Shown here in pieces: positions 35,148 through 47,162 of a DNA stretch of 64,000 nucleotides. Position numbers and translations under genes: made by a program. Source of the DNA: Cucumis sativus (taxonomy: Eukaryota > Streptophyta > Magnoliopsida > Cucurbitales > Cucurbitaceae). Numbering within the stretch: the first letter of the stretch is position 1; every line of letters starts with the position of its first letter. The notes beneath the pieces are model-generated. The model saw only the letters and a list, made by a program, of their open reading frames with translations. It had not been told where the DNA came from and did not search any database. The stretch spans positions 3,968,001 to 4,032,000 of the forward strand of contig NC_026659.2 of NCBI RefSeq assembly GCF_000004075.3, in the 5' to 3' direction.

Positions 35148-37989
35148 TCAGGCGGCGAGTAATCGAGTGGAATTACACCAGCGGTCATAAGATGGCTGAA
35201 GATTGGGCCATTCGGAGGGGGAAATTGCGTAATCGTGGAGCCAATTTGTTAAGATCACTTCCTGATCTATGGGTGATAAGGTACCGATAATGTGATTGAC
35301 GGCTCTTTCGGTCTCGTCTTTCTCGAACCTCATTAGAGCTGGAAATGTGAATCCGTTTCGAGCGTGGCATAGCAATGGCAGCCATAGTGATAGCATTCTG
35401 AATTTTACTTCCGGTCTTACTGTCTCCTCCATTTCTTTGCTCCTCATTAGCTCTTGAAACAGCATCGCTGGTTCGTTTTTCATCATAAAATTTATATCAA
35501 TATGGATAGCTCTCGTGGAACATTTTCTTGAGAGTATGTTATAAATGAAATATAAACTACATTATAAACTACATTATTGTTGTTGTTGTTATCACCTGAG
35601 ATCTTGACGAAGCACCACTGGATTCTTGGGTTACAAGTAACGGAAGCGGAGGCCAAGCCGCCGGCAAAGCTCCATTGCACCATAGCCTCATCAGCTGCCC
35701 CATACTCCCGTAGCTTCTCTACCATCCATACCAACTCCTGCCCCAGCTTCTCCACTACCACCACCTCGCCACCGTACTCCCCCTCCACGATTCCCCTATC
35801 CGATCTCCTACCGTTCAACGGCTCCGCCTTTGGGACGATTGCACCGACGGCACTGACAGCCAGATCCAGAAATTTGATGTATGGAGTGACGTAGGCTGAG
35901 AATGGGAGGGCAGCGATGATCCGTGACGGCCACGTGCCGGCTCTAGTTCGTTCTTCGATTTCTCGAGTCCGATGGAGCGAGTCATAGAGGGATGAGGAGG
36001 TTCGAGCAAAGGCAGCGGAGAGGGCGGCTCGGTTTACTTGTAGAAGCTCGATTTGGCCGCTTCTGGCGTTTTCTTCCATGATCTTCTCTGCCATTGCCAT
36101 TGTGAATTGGTACTTCTGGCAACTCACCGGCATCTCGTTCAAGATCGCCAAGATCTGCACCGTTCATTTTAAAATTTTAAATAAATCCAATTTATTTTTT
36201 AAAAGCCATTAAAAGTAGACTAAATTATTAAAAAAAAAAAACGTTTTCAAATATAGATCAAATTTTATTACAAAAATATAAGAAAATAATAATAGACATC
36301 ATGAAAAATTATTATAATTATAAATATTCTTATCAATTTGTGGTTTAAAACAATTAAAAAACAAATTTCTTAAGAAAAAGAAAATTATCTTGAAATAAAT
36401 AACTTGGATTTGGTTAGACCCTATCTCAAACAAATTCTAAATAAACCCACAAGCCAAACTAAAATACTTCTATAAACACTTGCACCCAAAGAGAAATACT
36501 TAGAAAAAGACGATCATTAAATTGATATAGATATTAGTATTTAAATTAATACTACTTCAAAAGTTAAAAGATTTCAATAGACATACTTAATCAATCTAAA
36601 ATTTAAATTGATATTATATTTATTTAAAATCCATTTCTTATAATATTCCCAACCCACGTGGGCCAAAGTACTCGAAGGTGGATCCACGTTGCCAATACCG
36701 CAAACAACAAAGAATAAAGAACTGACACGTCATCCCAGTGCCCCATGAACACGACACGTGGCATCACGAGTCCCATTCAGGCCGCCGCATCAGCCATATT
36801 TTCATCTCATTCCGGTCGGAATATATCACCATAATTAAATTCATTCTCTATACTAAATTTTATTTATGGAGTTTCCTTAAACACCCAATCTAAACTATTC
36901 TTTATAGTCCCAAGAGTTAATATTTTTCTAACTTAAGTCCATCAAACTCTCCTCTTCAAAAGTTTCATATTGGTTCATTTGTGCAAATAAAAACAAATAC
37001 TTCAAAGTGATATAGTTTGATTAAATCTTGTCACGTGTCATTATCTTAAACTAAGCTTAGATTATTTTGGGAGACATTCTTTTACGTAAAGGAGTAGTGA
37101 GACATGTTTACTATTGACAAAAGAAATCCAAAAATGAAGTGGCATTAAATGGAGACAAGATGAACCGACATTCATATTCAAAACCAAACTTACTAAATAG
37201 GGAAAATTTGTAAAATCTTAATGGAAACCATTTAAATTTGTTTAATTAATTGTATTAATGTTGATATGTTTAATTCAAACAGAATTACTCTTTGGCTAAT
37301 ACAAGCTTAATATCTACTTAAATGTGAAAGTAATCTTCTCATGCCTACACTAACCCACTTCTTTAATCTTGAAGCTGATTAAGAAAATTAATTTATTTTT
37401 CATATTGTTTACAAAACAATAATGTAATGAATATAGATGAAGATATTTTGAAAGGATAATAATGAAAAGGAAGAATAAAAAAGGTTACTTGAGAGAGAGC
37501 TCGGGTGAGAGGCTTGACAGAGGAAGCACCAAAATCGACGGTTTCAAAAGGAACCAAATCCAATTTAGAAAGAGAAGCCAAAGCCGAAGACCCCAACGCC
37601 GATGACGACGACGTTGACAGCGACGACTCAGAAGACGGTGCCGGCAACAGCAAAGGCGCGGAACTTCTAGACCCGTCAGCGTCGCCACCGCCGCAGAAAC
37701 GAGTTAAAAGGCGGCGAGAAGGGGCGAGAGCAACAGGGAACCAATCCATGACAATTCTCAAAACCCAAACCGTAAACCAAGAAGTGAGCATGAGCATGAA
37801 GCGGAAATGGTCGGCCGGTCGCCATTTACGGCCGGAAAGTTCGTTCTTGGCATTAGAGGCGACGGAGACGAGGGAATTGGCGGCGACGTTGACAGTGGAC
37901 ATGAAAAAGGAATTTAGAAGAGAGGAAGTTGAAGAGAAGGGTTTTCTTGATCTGTAGGCATAGGTTAAATCTAAGCCGTTTGCCGCCAT
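35148..37989 (-). CDS. Conserved plant-specific protein of unknown function
   Basis: Three exons in transcript order: 37989-37489, 36154-35596 and 35467-35148, all GT-AG, with phases closing to 459 residues. The N-terminus MAANGLDLTYAYRSRKPFSS and the motif NELSGRKWRPADHFRFML are, from memory, strongly conserved in a plant family without a name. A hydrophobic stretch (about residues 64-88, with WFTVWVLRIVMDWFPVAL) could be one membrane segment. A Ser-rich, low-complexity linker follows (about 100-140). The second exon is helical (LNEMPVSCQKYQFTMAMAEK, NARSGQIELLQVNRAALS, EAMVQWSFAGGLASASV), and the last carries LWLPLLCHARNG and ILTNWLHDYAISPSEWPNLQ before the terminal SYDRWCNSTR. No catalytic motif is visible. 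I recognise the family but know no function. The start is chosen as the first ATG, and it begins the conserved block. Confidence 0.88.
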
Positions 37990-39989
37990 TGAAATAAAAG
38001 AGAGAGAGAGAGGTTTTGAAGTGATTGAGAAAGGAATTTGAAGGAAATTGGATTATATATATAGTGGATTGGAGGAGGATCGGAGGAGGTTTAATTATAT
38101 ATATATATATATATGAATCATTGGCTAAATTTATGTCGGAACATATTTGTCTTCGATTGAGTTAAAAATACATTGCATCTAACGTCTGCCAAACACTCAA
38201 GTTCAAATCTCTCACGTTACATAGTTTATAATTTTAAAATCTAATCTGAGTAAAGAAAGGTTAACTCATTTAATGATTGAATGAATGACACGATTTTGTA
38301 AAAATATTTACGAATATAGATACATATAGATATCGATAATAATATTTTATTTTGATATATCATGGTTCATCGCTCTCGAATTTTATAAATATTTTAATTT
38401 ATTTTACCATATTTAAAAATCGTTCATAAAATGATGATAAGTAAAGAATTAACGAGAAGAATTATAAAAAATAGTAAATTTGACCAAATATTTATAACAT
38501 ATAACAAAAGTTCATATTATATCTATAATTATTTATTGATTGACACTTATATGCTCTTGTCAATGACATTAATAGACATTGGTAGAATTTTATCAAAATT
38601 AATAAAATTCAAAATTTTGCTACCGCTTATAAATATTTTAATTAATTTTACTATTTTAAAAAATTCTCCAGAAATTAACTTTATAAACATGTATATATAA
38701 TTTTAAGCTAAAACAAATTATAAAATAAAAGTAGGTTTGATATATATAGCTCAAAGTGACAAAATTGACCAAATTAGTGATTCAAACTTATTTAAACCTC
38801 AAATTATTAAAAAGAAATGAAAGAGATAGATGTTCATATTTTGGATGTTGATTTGTTGGAACATCTAATTGTAGTGAATACATAATTAGAAGTGAAGTAG
38901 TAAGGATTGAATTTAAGGGAAAGGGAAAGGGAAAGGCATATGTTTGGGTAATTCCATAGACATCTAAGAAGGTAAAGTCGGCAATAGTATTAATATATAT
39001 TTGTGTATGTTGGAGAGAGTGCAGTTTGTAATTTAGTGAAATGTCCAAAAATGGGTGTTGCCCTTTTCTGCTTTTCTATGTAGTTTCCCTATGGCCATTT
39101 CATACTTTGGTTAGAGTACTTCATTCTGAAGTTATACCACCAAAAGTTTTCATCTAAAGCCTTTGCACTTTGAACACTTAATTTCATTCTATGAATGTGA
39201 CTTCTCTACTAAGGAACCGACTCCACCATATTGGTTTTGATGAAGTTGAGATCTTTGTTGGGGATATTTCCTTTAGACGCCGTTAATTTTTAATATTGCA
39301 ACTTTGATCTCTCCTTTTAAGGTATTTTTTAAATGTAGGAAGTTGTTTTTCATATAGTATTATTCTCCACCTCCTTCATGAGGAGTGTGGTTTGTTTTTT
39401 TTGGGAAAAAATAACACTGTTGACTCATTTTGGAGCCTAATGTATATGTAAAATTTTCTCTTAAAAATCATGCTTTCATACACAAATCATTCCCCTCAAT
39501 CATCCACGATAATATTTTTGTATTTGATGATTGAGGTACATCGGATTGTAGCCACAAAAATTGTAGGGTTCAAGTTAATGAGCTCGACCAAGCTATTACA
39601 CAAACGTAATTAGACTCGAGACTTTGATTTCCTACTTCTAAGGTAGAGACTCCAACGTTCATGGGCTTAGACCTAATCGTGGGCTTGCCTTGGACAATCC
39701 CTTGACAATAATTTTCCTTTTGATCCAACGATGCAAAAGTCATTCTAAACAAGCACCTAATGTTAGAAACCAGATATTGAAGTGGTTGTTTTCAATAATT
39801 TAGGTGACTTCCAAGGACCAAATCCCCCATCAATAGCGCTCCCCCACTTGGAATATTCTCACATGATGCACAAAAATATCTCACTTCATCTTGTCATTTA
39901 AAATATCTTCCTCGCCACTTTTTAGGATCATCTCACACGACTATCTCTTCTCTTCTCTTCTCTTATCCTTTTAGAAAAAACTAGAAAGA
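37990..39989. other. Divergent intergenic region between the unnamed gene and the DJC76-like gene
   Basis: The two genes point away from each other, so both promoters lie here. The stretch contains a TA run (about 38095-38114) and a CTCTT repeat just before the DJC76-like start (about 39945-39966). A block at 39480-39800 is somewhat more GC-rich, but its short open frames resemble nothing known. Confidence 0.55.
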
Positions 39990-41661
39990 ATGAGTGCCTC
40001 ATGGCTTCCTCTGTACACACCCACAGCACAATATCCAATTCAAAGAAAGTTAGGATCATACAACCCTTCAACTTCCAGAAAGCTTCATGGCAACACTTTG
40101 TCCTGCAAGGCAGCTTCTTCTATTACAGATTTTGATCTTTATGATCTACTTGGCATTGACAACACCTCCCATCCATCACGGATTAAGGCGGCCTACCGTG
40201 CACTCCAAAAACACTGCCACCCCGACATCGCCGGTCCTGCTGGCCATGACATGGCCATCATTCTTAATGAAGCATACTCTGTTCTATCAGATCCTAGTTC
40301 TAGGCTGGCTTATGATAAGGTTAGAATAGGTAGCACACTATTTTAATTATTATTGGTTTCAGCAAACTATGGTTTTTGACGTGAGAATTATGTCCACAGG
40401 AGCAAGCAAAAATGGCAGAACTTCGAGGTTACACAGGGAAGCCAGTTTATTCAGTGTGGTTGGGGTCAGAAAGCGAACAACGAGCGGTTTTTGTGGATGA
40501 AGTGAAATGTATTGGCTGCTTGAAATGTGCTTTATTTGCTGGGAAAACTTTTGCTGTTGAATCTGTGTATGGGAGAGCTAGAGTTGTGGCTCAATGGGCT
40601 GATCCTGAATATAAAGTTATGGAGGCTATCGAAGCTTGCCCAGTTGACTGCATTTCGTGAGTTGTGTTGTTATATTTTGATTTCAAAATTCCTGTCTCTC
40701 TCTTCTGATTAGTTCATAAGTTTCTTTTTTTTTTCTTGGTAAATTCAACACAGCATGGTGGAAAGGACAGACTTGGCAGCCTTGGAGTTCTTAATGTCGA
40801 AGCAACCACGTGGGAACGTAAGAGTTGGTATGGGGAACACAGCTGGCGAACGAGTGTCAAACATCTTCACTGATGTGAAGAAGTTCCAAATCAAATTCAA
40901 TGAGGCTATGGAGAAAGCTATGAAAGAGCAATCCAAGGTTATACTTAGACATAGTAATGGCAATAGTTCAATAATTGATGGTACCTTCTTTAACGGCTTA
41001 CTTAGAACATCGAGTTGTATGATTGGTTTTACAGGGAGCAACCTTTGAGAGCGAAGGACAGTTGGCTGCAATTCAGGCTATCAGATCAATCTCAAATTGG
41101 CTATTTTGGCAGACAGCAACACCAGTTGGACCTGGATCGAAACAAAGCCAAAGTCTGGCACGCAGTGCCAGCAAATTCACACCCGAAATCAACAAACTTC
41201 AGGCTGCTGCTACTGCAAGGAAACAAATCAGGGAAAAAGCTGAAGACAGAAATAGAACTACAACGAAATACCTATACAGGGATGATTATTGGGTTCCAAC
41301 CACCTTTGCACTTCCAGCCTCAACTCAATCTCCAAACAACCCAATCTCAAAGCCAAGTGTAGAGACCAAACCTACAAAGCAATCAAGAGGCCTTGGTTCT
41401 GATGTTAGTAGGGGTGGTCATGTTAGTCCCATGAGATTGGTATTACCAGTTTCGATATCGATAATTGCAACTGCTATAATTCAGCAAATGGTGAGAAATG
41501 ATGGTGCCAGTGAATTGAAGGAACACGCTGCAGGTTCTATGGCTCTGGAGTTGGTTAATAGTCACTGGATGCAGGTGATCCTAACAGGCGTCACTTGGTA
41601 TATCATTGGAATGGCAGTGATGGGAATGCTAGAAATGATTGCAAGAAAGTTTAGGCCTTGA
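39990..41661 (+). CDS. DJC76-like: Chloroplast J-domain plus ferredoxin-domain protein, DJC76-like
   Basis: Four exons: 39990-40319, 40400-40656, 40754-40937 and 41035-41661, with phases closing to 465 residues. Residues 1-45 are Ser/Thr/Lys-rich and look like a plastid transit peptide. A J-domain (about 47-110) follows with HPD at 77-79, so it can stimulate an Hsp70. Next is a ferredoxin-like domain with C147, C150 and C153 (CIGCLKC) and C190-P (ACPVDC), a CxxCxxC...CP set able to hold a 4Fe-4S cluster. The C-terminal part has two hydrophobic segments, VLPVSISIIATAII and VILTGVTWYIIGMAVMGML, suggesting membrane attachment. This architecture is that of Arabidopsis DJC76/DJC77-type proteins in chloroplasts. 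The precise client is unknown. It sits in the region that appears syntenic with the Arabidopsis DJC76-NIC2 interval. Confidence 0.93.
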
Positions 41662-42020
41662 GTATTACACAGATAGTAAATTTATCTAAAAGACAAGTTG
41701 CATGTATAGCTGCAGTTGTACAATAATAGAAATGGAAAAACACTTACATATATGTGATCACAAATGACAGAATTAAGAAGCCAAGTGTGTATGAGGCAAG
41801 GTGACAAACTTTACATTATACCCTTTTGTTTACATGACAGGTAGTTCACCGGTCATTTCGACCAACTATTATAATCCACTACATAATCCGTGAATAGGAT
41901 AACATATGTCATAAAGCGTTATATGCCATCCAAACAAAGCAGATGCCATATAGAGAGATTTTTTAGATGCAATTTCTTAAATCTAAAATCAATAAGGGCT
42001 TGCACAAGTAGCAAAATGTC

Positions 42021-43268
42021 TTAGTAGCGATATTTGGTTGAATAATCCTTAGGTGCAATGACTAAACCACGTCCTTTCCTTGCTCCACGATAAACTGTTT
42101 CAATAATATCAATGAACTCTTGTTTATCCTTGAGTGCCCAATTTATTTTATTGTTGTTTCCAGTACCAAGATCAATCATTATGTGCTTGTTCCTAAAGAA
42201 GAACATGACGGTGGAAGGGTCATACAATTCATACATTGTGTTGAAATCAGGAACTTCTGTGATATCCACAAGGTAAATTACTGCAAAGTTCTTAATTGTC
42301 TCTGCAACTGAGGCCAACACTTCATCCATCTACATCAAAAAAGATATCAATCAGATCAAGCATCTTGAAAAATGATAAAGAATCCTACTTACAACGGAAG
42401 ATAACAGAGAAGTGAGCACAGGCAAACAAGTAGATAGGACAAATTAGAAATGAATAGAAGAAGGTTTTTCAAAAAATAAAATAAAACAAAACGCTAAGCT
42501 TCCATTAAGAATAAATGGAATAATACGACCCAAGAAAAGGTCAGCAACTCTAAGAAGGGCCCTAGTTAAACAAAATAAGACCCAAGAGATAAATGGAAAC
42601 TCAAAGAAAGGTATGAAATCTAACATAGAACCACTAGAACTGCCCAAAAAATTGAAATTTTACACTTGTTCAAGTTAAGAAGTCATGATCAATTCAAGCA
42701 GTGAATGTTCCAAGCTCTAACCCAGATGAGAAGAAAGGGAACAAGAAAAACATTAACCAACCAAGACATCTAAACTTGAAGAACTAAAACAAGTGACATG
42801 TTTTGTGAAATGAGAAGACATTAAAGTACAAATTCAGTTGCAGTAAAAGCAAGAAGAAGAAAAAGGAAGTTGAGAGAGAGATATACACAAACAACTCTTC
42901 GGCCCAAATCATAGGAGGTTGGTTGAAGGACGGAAAATGGGCTCCAGGGTTTCTTCAGTCTGTTTCATTCCTATTCACCAGTAGTTTAGTCAACAATTTT
43001 AACTCGCAGTTAAATAAATTAGATTTAACCACAATGAAACAATTTTTTTTCTCCTCCTTGGTTTTTCGATCAGCAAACAGAATGAGCACAACAAAAGTGA
43101 AATGGAGAGAAAAAGTAGAAGAGTTAGGGATTCAAAAATGAAGTTTACCTGCATACAAGTGTCGTCCCAATCATGGCCGAAACGGATGATGACGACACGT
43201 TCTTCTTCAGCTAGAATGGCTTGATCCACAGCCCATCCAGAATGCAAATGAGGTAGAAGGTAGGACAT
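42021..43268 (-). CDS. YLS8: U5 snRNP thioredoxin-like protein DIM1 / YLS8
   Basis: Two exons, 43268-43149 and 42329-42021, encode 142 residues, exactly the family length. The sequence runs MSYLLPHLHSGWAVDQAIL, EERVVIIRFGHDWDDTCMQ, the junction and MDEVLASVAETIKNFAVIYL, and ends RKGRGLVIAPKDYSTKYRY. The fold is thioredoxin-like without the redox CxxC: the equivalent place has DDTCMQ. The protein is the 15-kDa component of the U5 snRNP/tri-snRNP (yeast Dib1, human TXNL4A), needed for pre-mRNA splicing in the nucleus. Its extreme conservation makes the call secure. In Arabidopsis the gene is named YLS8 and is often used as an expression reference. The intron (about 820 bp) splits the coding region after codon 40. 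Confidence 0.97.
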
Positions 43269-44251
43269 CTAGAAACCCCAGTTACTCCAATTTTCTCTTC
43301 CTTCTTGTATATGTGAAGAATGAAGAAATTTTCGGTGAGTTTTAAGGGGAGGAAGCTTTGTTTCAAAGGCAAAGTGGGAGAGTGGAAGAAGCCTCTGGAA
43401 GAGCTTGGAAACTGCCTAAAGCGCTACCATCACTCCACGTCTTATCTTATATCTCCCTCCAATTCTATTCATATCCAACGTCAGTTTCCTTTGTGCATCT
43501 TTTCTTACCACTTGGCAATTGATGACTTATAATTAAAGAATTCGATACACTCCAACATTATTCACTTTTTTGTTACACTTAGTTTTGATTAATTTTCCTT
43601 GGAGATAATGGAATTTTTGGCATGTAAAAGACAAATGTGACTATAACATATATATAACTTTTTTAACTCATCGAATTTTTAAAAGGCAGATGATTAAGAT
43701 CTCAATTTATAATCTTTCAATTTTTTATAGTTCGTTTGGTAATTTTTTTTTTATTGTTTGTATCAATAATAGTTTGTTGTTACTTTAATTTTTTTAAAAA
43801 AAGCAAAGAATTTTATAAAAAAAATTAGTTCTCAAATTTATCTTGGATTTTGAAAATACAGGTTATCAAAGTAAGAGATTTAAAAGGGAAAGAAATATAT
43901 GTACACTTAATTTTATAATACAAAATTTAATCAGGCCAACGTTAATCCTGACTTTAAATATTGCTTGGTAGGCCACTTTTTATACAAATTTGGGTTTGAT
44001 ATGAAATTTATGAGACAAAACAAAATGAGTTAGAGATAATATGAATTTAACTTTCTATCATCATAATTAAAGGAGAAAAAATTGGTGAAATGTAAGGGAA
44101 ATAGAAAAACACATTCTGTACATTAATTAGGGCGCGACAGGTATTAATTCACAACTGAGAGATGGGAAAAAAAGGCATCAATAACTTCATTGTCTCTTAA
44201 AACAATTGTAATCTCTTTCCTTTGGGTAAGAATGCTCAAAACAGTCTTTGA
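43269..44251. other. Intergenic region between RRP41 and YLS8
   Basis: This holds the YLS8 promoter and the RRP41 3' UTR (both genes on the minus strand). The interval 43540-44150 is AT-rich with no gene. A small open frame at 43320-43530 has no resemblance to known proteins and overlaps the YLS8 leader. Confidence 0.6.
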
Positions 44252-47162
44252 CTATCCATCGCGATGATATTCGAGTTGCTTTGTATGTTCTAACATTACC
44301 TGTCCATATAAACAACACAAAATTTGAATAATCCAACCATGCGCTTTCTATGTAAAATAGCGTACTGTTATATTGAAAATTGACTCAACAATAATGGCTT
44401 TTAGTAAATCTGAATAGACAAACAAACGAGAAGTCAAGTAATTGTTTTAAGTCCTTACATTTCGAATGTAAGTAGCTATGGCTTTGCAGCCCTCAATTGC
44501 AAGTTCCATCACATCCTCAAATACATCAATGGGTAATTTAGCATCCATCTGCACCAAGATCATGTCAACATGAGTGAAATGTTATCATTACAAAATCACA
44601 AAACAGGTCAAGGTGGATAAGAATAGGAAAAGGTAGAAGTTAGTGAACCTGTAGAAGAGTAACTTTATCCAACTTAGGTAGAAAGCCTACAGTGACATCA
44701 GGGCCACCAGCACTATCTTCTACATAATTCAAATCTGTCCATATCATAATTGCCAATCCATATTAGTTCTTGTAAGCAATATAAGAAAGTTTTTCACGTC
44801 CAATACAGCAAAATCTAACTGAGGGGGGGAGTTCTAAATTACCAAGCAAAGCATTGCTATTAAGGTATCCAGCACTGCAGGAAGTAACAATATCACGCAT
44901 TGGAATTCCAGCATCAGCAAGCGCCAGAGTTGCAGCATTTATGCATGCTGATCTGGTACCTACACAAGAAAATTTCCAGGGCATGTCTAAAGAATTCTTC
45001 ATGAAAATAAAGCAAATGAGGCCTGAAGGAGCTTTTTAAAACACTGCTTAGGCCCCGTTTGATAATAATTTGGTTTTCGAAAATTATGTTTCATTTCTAA
45101 AAAACAAAAACAAGTTCTACTAACATTTAAGCCAAGTAGTTCTAGATGCTTCAAATCACTATCACTGAAGACAGAACATTATGCAAGCCATAAAAACAGT
45201 AGTTGCAGCTTGTGGGTAAGTTAAAATGTAGTCTTTGAACAAATACACAAGTAATGGGTACTTTCTTTGATGACAGAAAATACATGAGCGTGAGATAGAA
45301 ATGAGGCATCATTGATTGATGATAAAAAGCCTCTGCTGGACTTAAAACTTTTTTAAGGAAAATAAAACAATATAATAAATATGTCGATGAAGGTATGAAT
45401 CTCCAACCTCAAAAGAAGAAAATGATGTCTCATTTGTTGAATTGTGCTCGTGTTGGCTTTAAAAATTTGTAATTACAACAAAAAATGGAGGTCAAACAGT
45501 GAGAGGCTTGAAATTGGTCATATCTCAAACTTCATTTTTGTTTCTACTTGAATCTTTCAAACCAAGTTTCCTATAGAGCATTGACCTTGTTTTTTTAGGG
45601 GCATGGGCTAAAAAGACTGTTCAATTGAACAAGCCATGGAGAGAACAAGCCATGGAGAGAAGGTGACAAAAGTGAGGCCCATCATTGAGTGATTGGGTAG
45701 TGAACAAAAATATGGTTGCAGGCTCCAAACATCTTAGCGTAAAGGAGTATAGAGAAAAACCTTTCATATTCTATTTTGTGAAAGAGAACAAAAATAAGAG
45801 GAATATTTGAAGAAAATGACAAATACACAAAAAGATGGCAATAAAAGAGACGACTATGGAATTGAAATATCTGAACTAGAATTAATATTCTAATAATTTG
45901 AAGAGCTTTATCTGATAAACTTAATCAATAACTCCAATCGTACCTCCATCTGCTTGAAGAACTTGGACAAAAATATCTATCTGCACACGAAAACTAGGAA
46001 TGAGGAAAGGAAAAGTTTGAAATCATAGAGAAGCAGCTCTTGGATTATTGTAGAAAACCTGAGACCGAGGCATTAAATGTGTTAGAATGCATTCCTCCAT
46101 TGTCTGGCGAATAACTAAAGATATCTCTGTGGATCGCCTGAATGTAAAAATGCCATAAATTAATATAACGGATAACAAAATAGATATGAATGAATCAATA
46201 ACATATTTCTTTCCCATCCGTTTTTAACCCCTTCCATTTGGTGAGACCTAAGCAAAGTCATTGAACTGGGAACTACTACACTACTAGTTTTACCATGACC
46301 ATATTCTGAAGAGAATAATATAAATGCTACCTTTCATGGGTACAATTTTCTTATGTTTTAAGATATGAATGTTCACCATAATCCTATTCCAAGAATCAAC
46401 TACTTTCATTCATGGCATCAAATCATCAAATGTATCAAACAGAGACACATAAAAACTGAAAAAACCTGTCTCCCTTGGGCTTTCTCATGCGATCTCCAGT
46501 ACTGAAATTAGCCATGGTGTACTCACAACGCACCTGAAAGAGATCAGAGATTCAGACAATGCATAACCAACGATCATAAAGAATTGAAACTTTGAATATC
46601 CAGAAGAAAGTATAACCAGTGCTTGGTTGCTCATTTGTTGACTCTTATTCTGGACCTACACATACAACAAAATAATTCATTCCAACCATACAGAAGTTCT
46701 CCAATAAACACACAGATGATTTAATAGAAGAAATACAGCGGTCAACAAGTTCTTGCATTCATGCCATTTTGAATGAGATAGATACGACAATAGCTGAGAT
46801 GTTATACCTCTCTAGGACCATATACAGCAGCAAGAACTTTGGTGTTACCCATCTCAAAAACAGCAGACCTAATTCAGAATAGGATATTCAGTAACTTAGT
46901 ATTCGATACAGATATCTCAAAAGCTAAAAGAGGAAGAAAAGTGAGAGTAGATACCCACCCATTTGCTTTAGAAACAGCCCCAATTTCCGCACGCATTTCC
47001 CTCAGCTAAAATTAAACAACAGAGTAAAAATGGAACGGAATAGAATGCAAATAATTCAAACAAGAGGGAAAAAGCATAAAGCAGGAGAATGAGAAATGAA
47101 ACAAGTACCTCCCTGGGACGGCGACCGTCTTGGCGAAGTCCTTCGGGGGTCACGAACTCCAT
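44252..47162 (-). CDS. RRP41: Exosome complex core subunit RRP41
   Basis: Eleven small exons in transcript order: 47162-47109, 47005-46959, 46868-46808, 46655-46617, 46533-46466, 46137-46059, 45981-45945, 44959-44843, 44734-44649, 44548-44459 and 44299-44252. All junctions are GT-AG and phases close to 726 nt, 241 residues, the same length as Arabidopsis RRP41. Landmarks are MEFVTPEGLRQDGRRP, GSAVFEMGNTKVLAAVYGPRE, RCEYTMANFSTGDR, RRSTEISLVIRQTMEECI, IDIFVQVLQADGGTRSACIN, AGYLNSNALL and DLNYVEDSAGGPDVTVG, then the basic tail HTKQLEYHRDG. This is an RNase PH-fold subunit of the ring that threads RNA for 3'-5' processing and decay. Plant RRP41 is notable because it may retain phosphorolytic activity. 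A truncated relative of the 27.4-kb MITE begins near 45051 in the seventh intron. Confidence 0.96.
45051..45125. mobile_element. Truncated MITE end in an RRP41 intron
   Basis: The sequence TTAGGCCCCGTTTGATAATA followed by TTTGGTTTTCGAAAATTATG resembles the terminal arm of the foldback MITE at 27419-27705 (GGCCCATTTGGTAACCATTT...). No opposite terminus was found, so this is a one-ended remnant. Confidence 0.45.
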
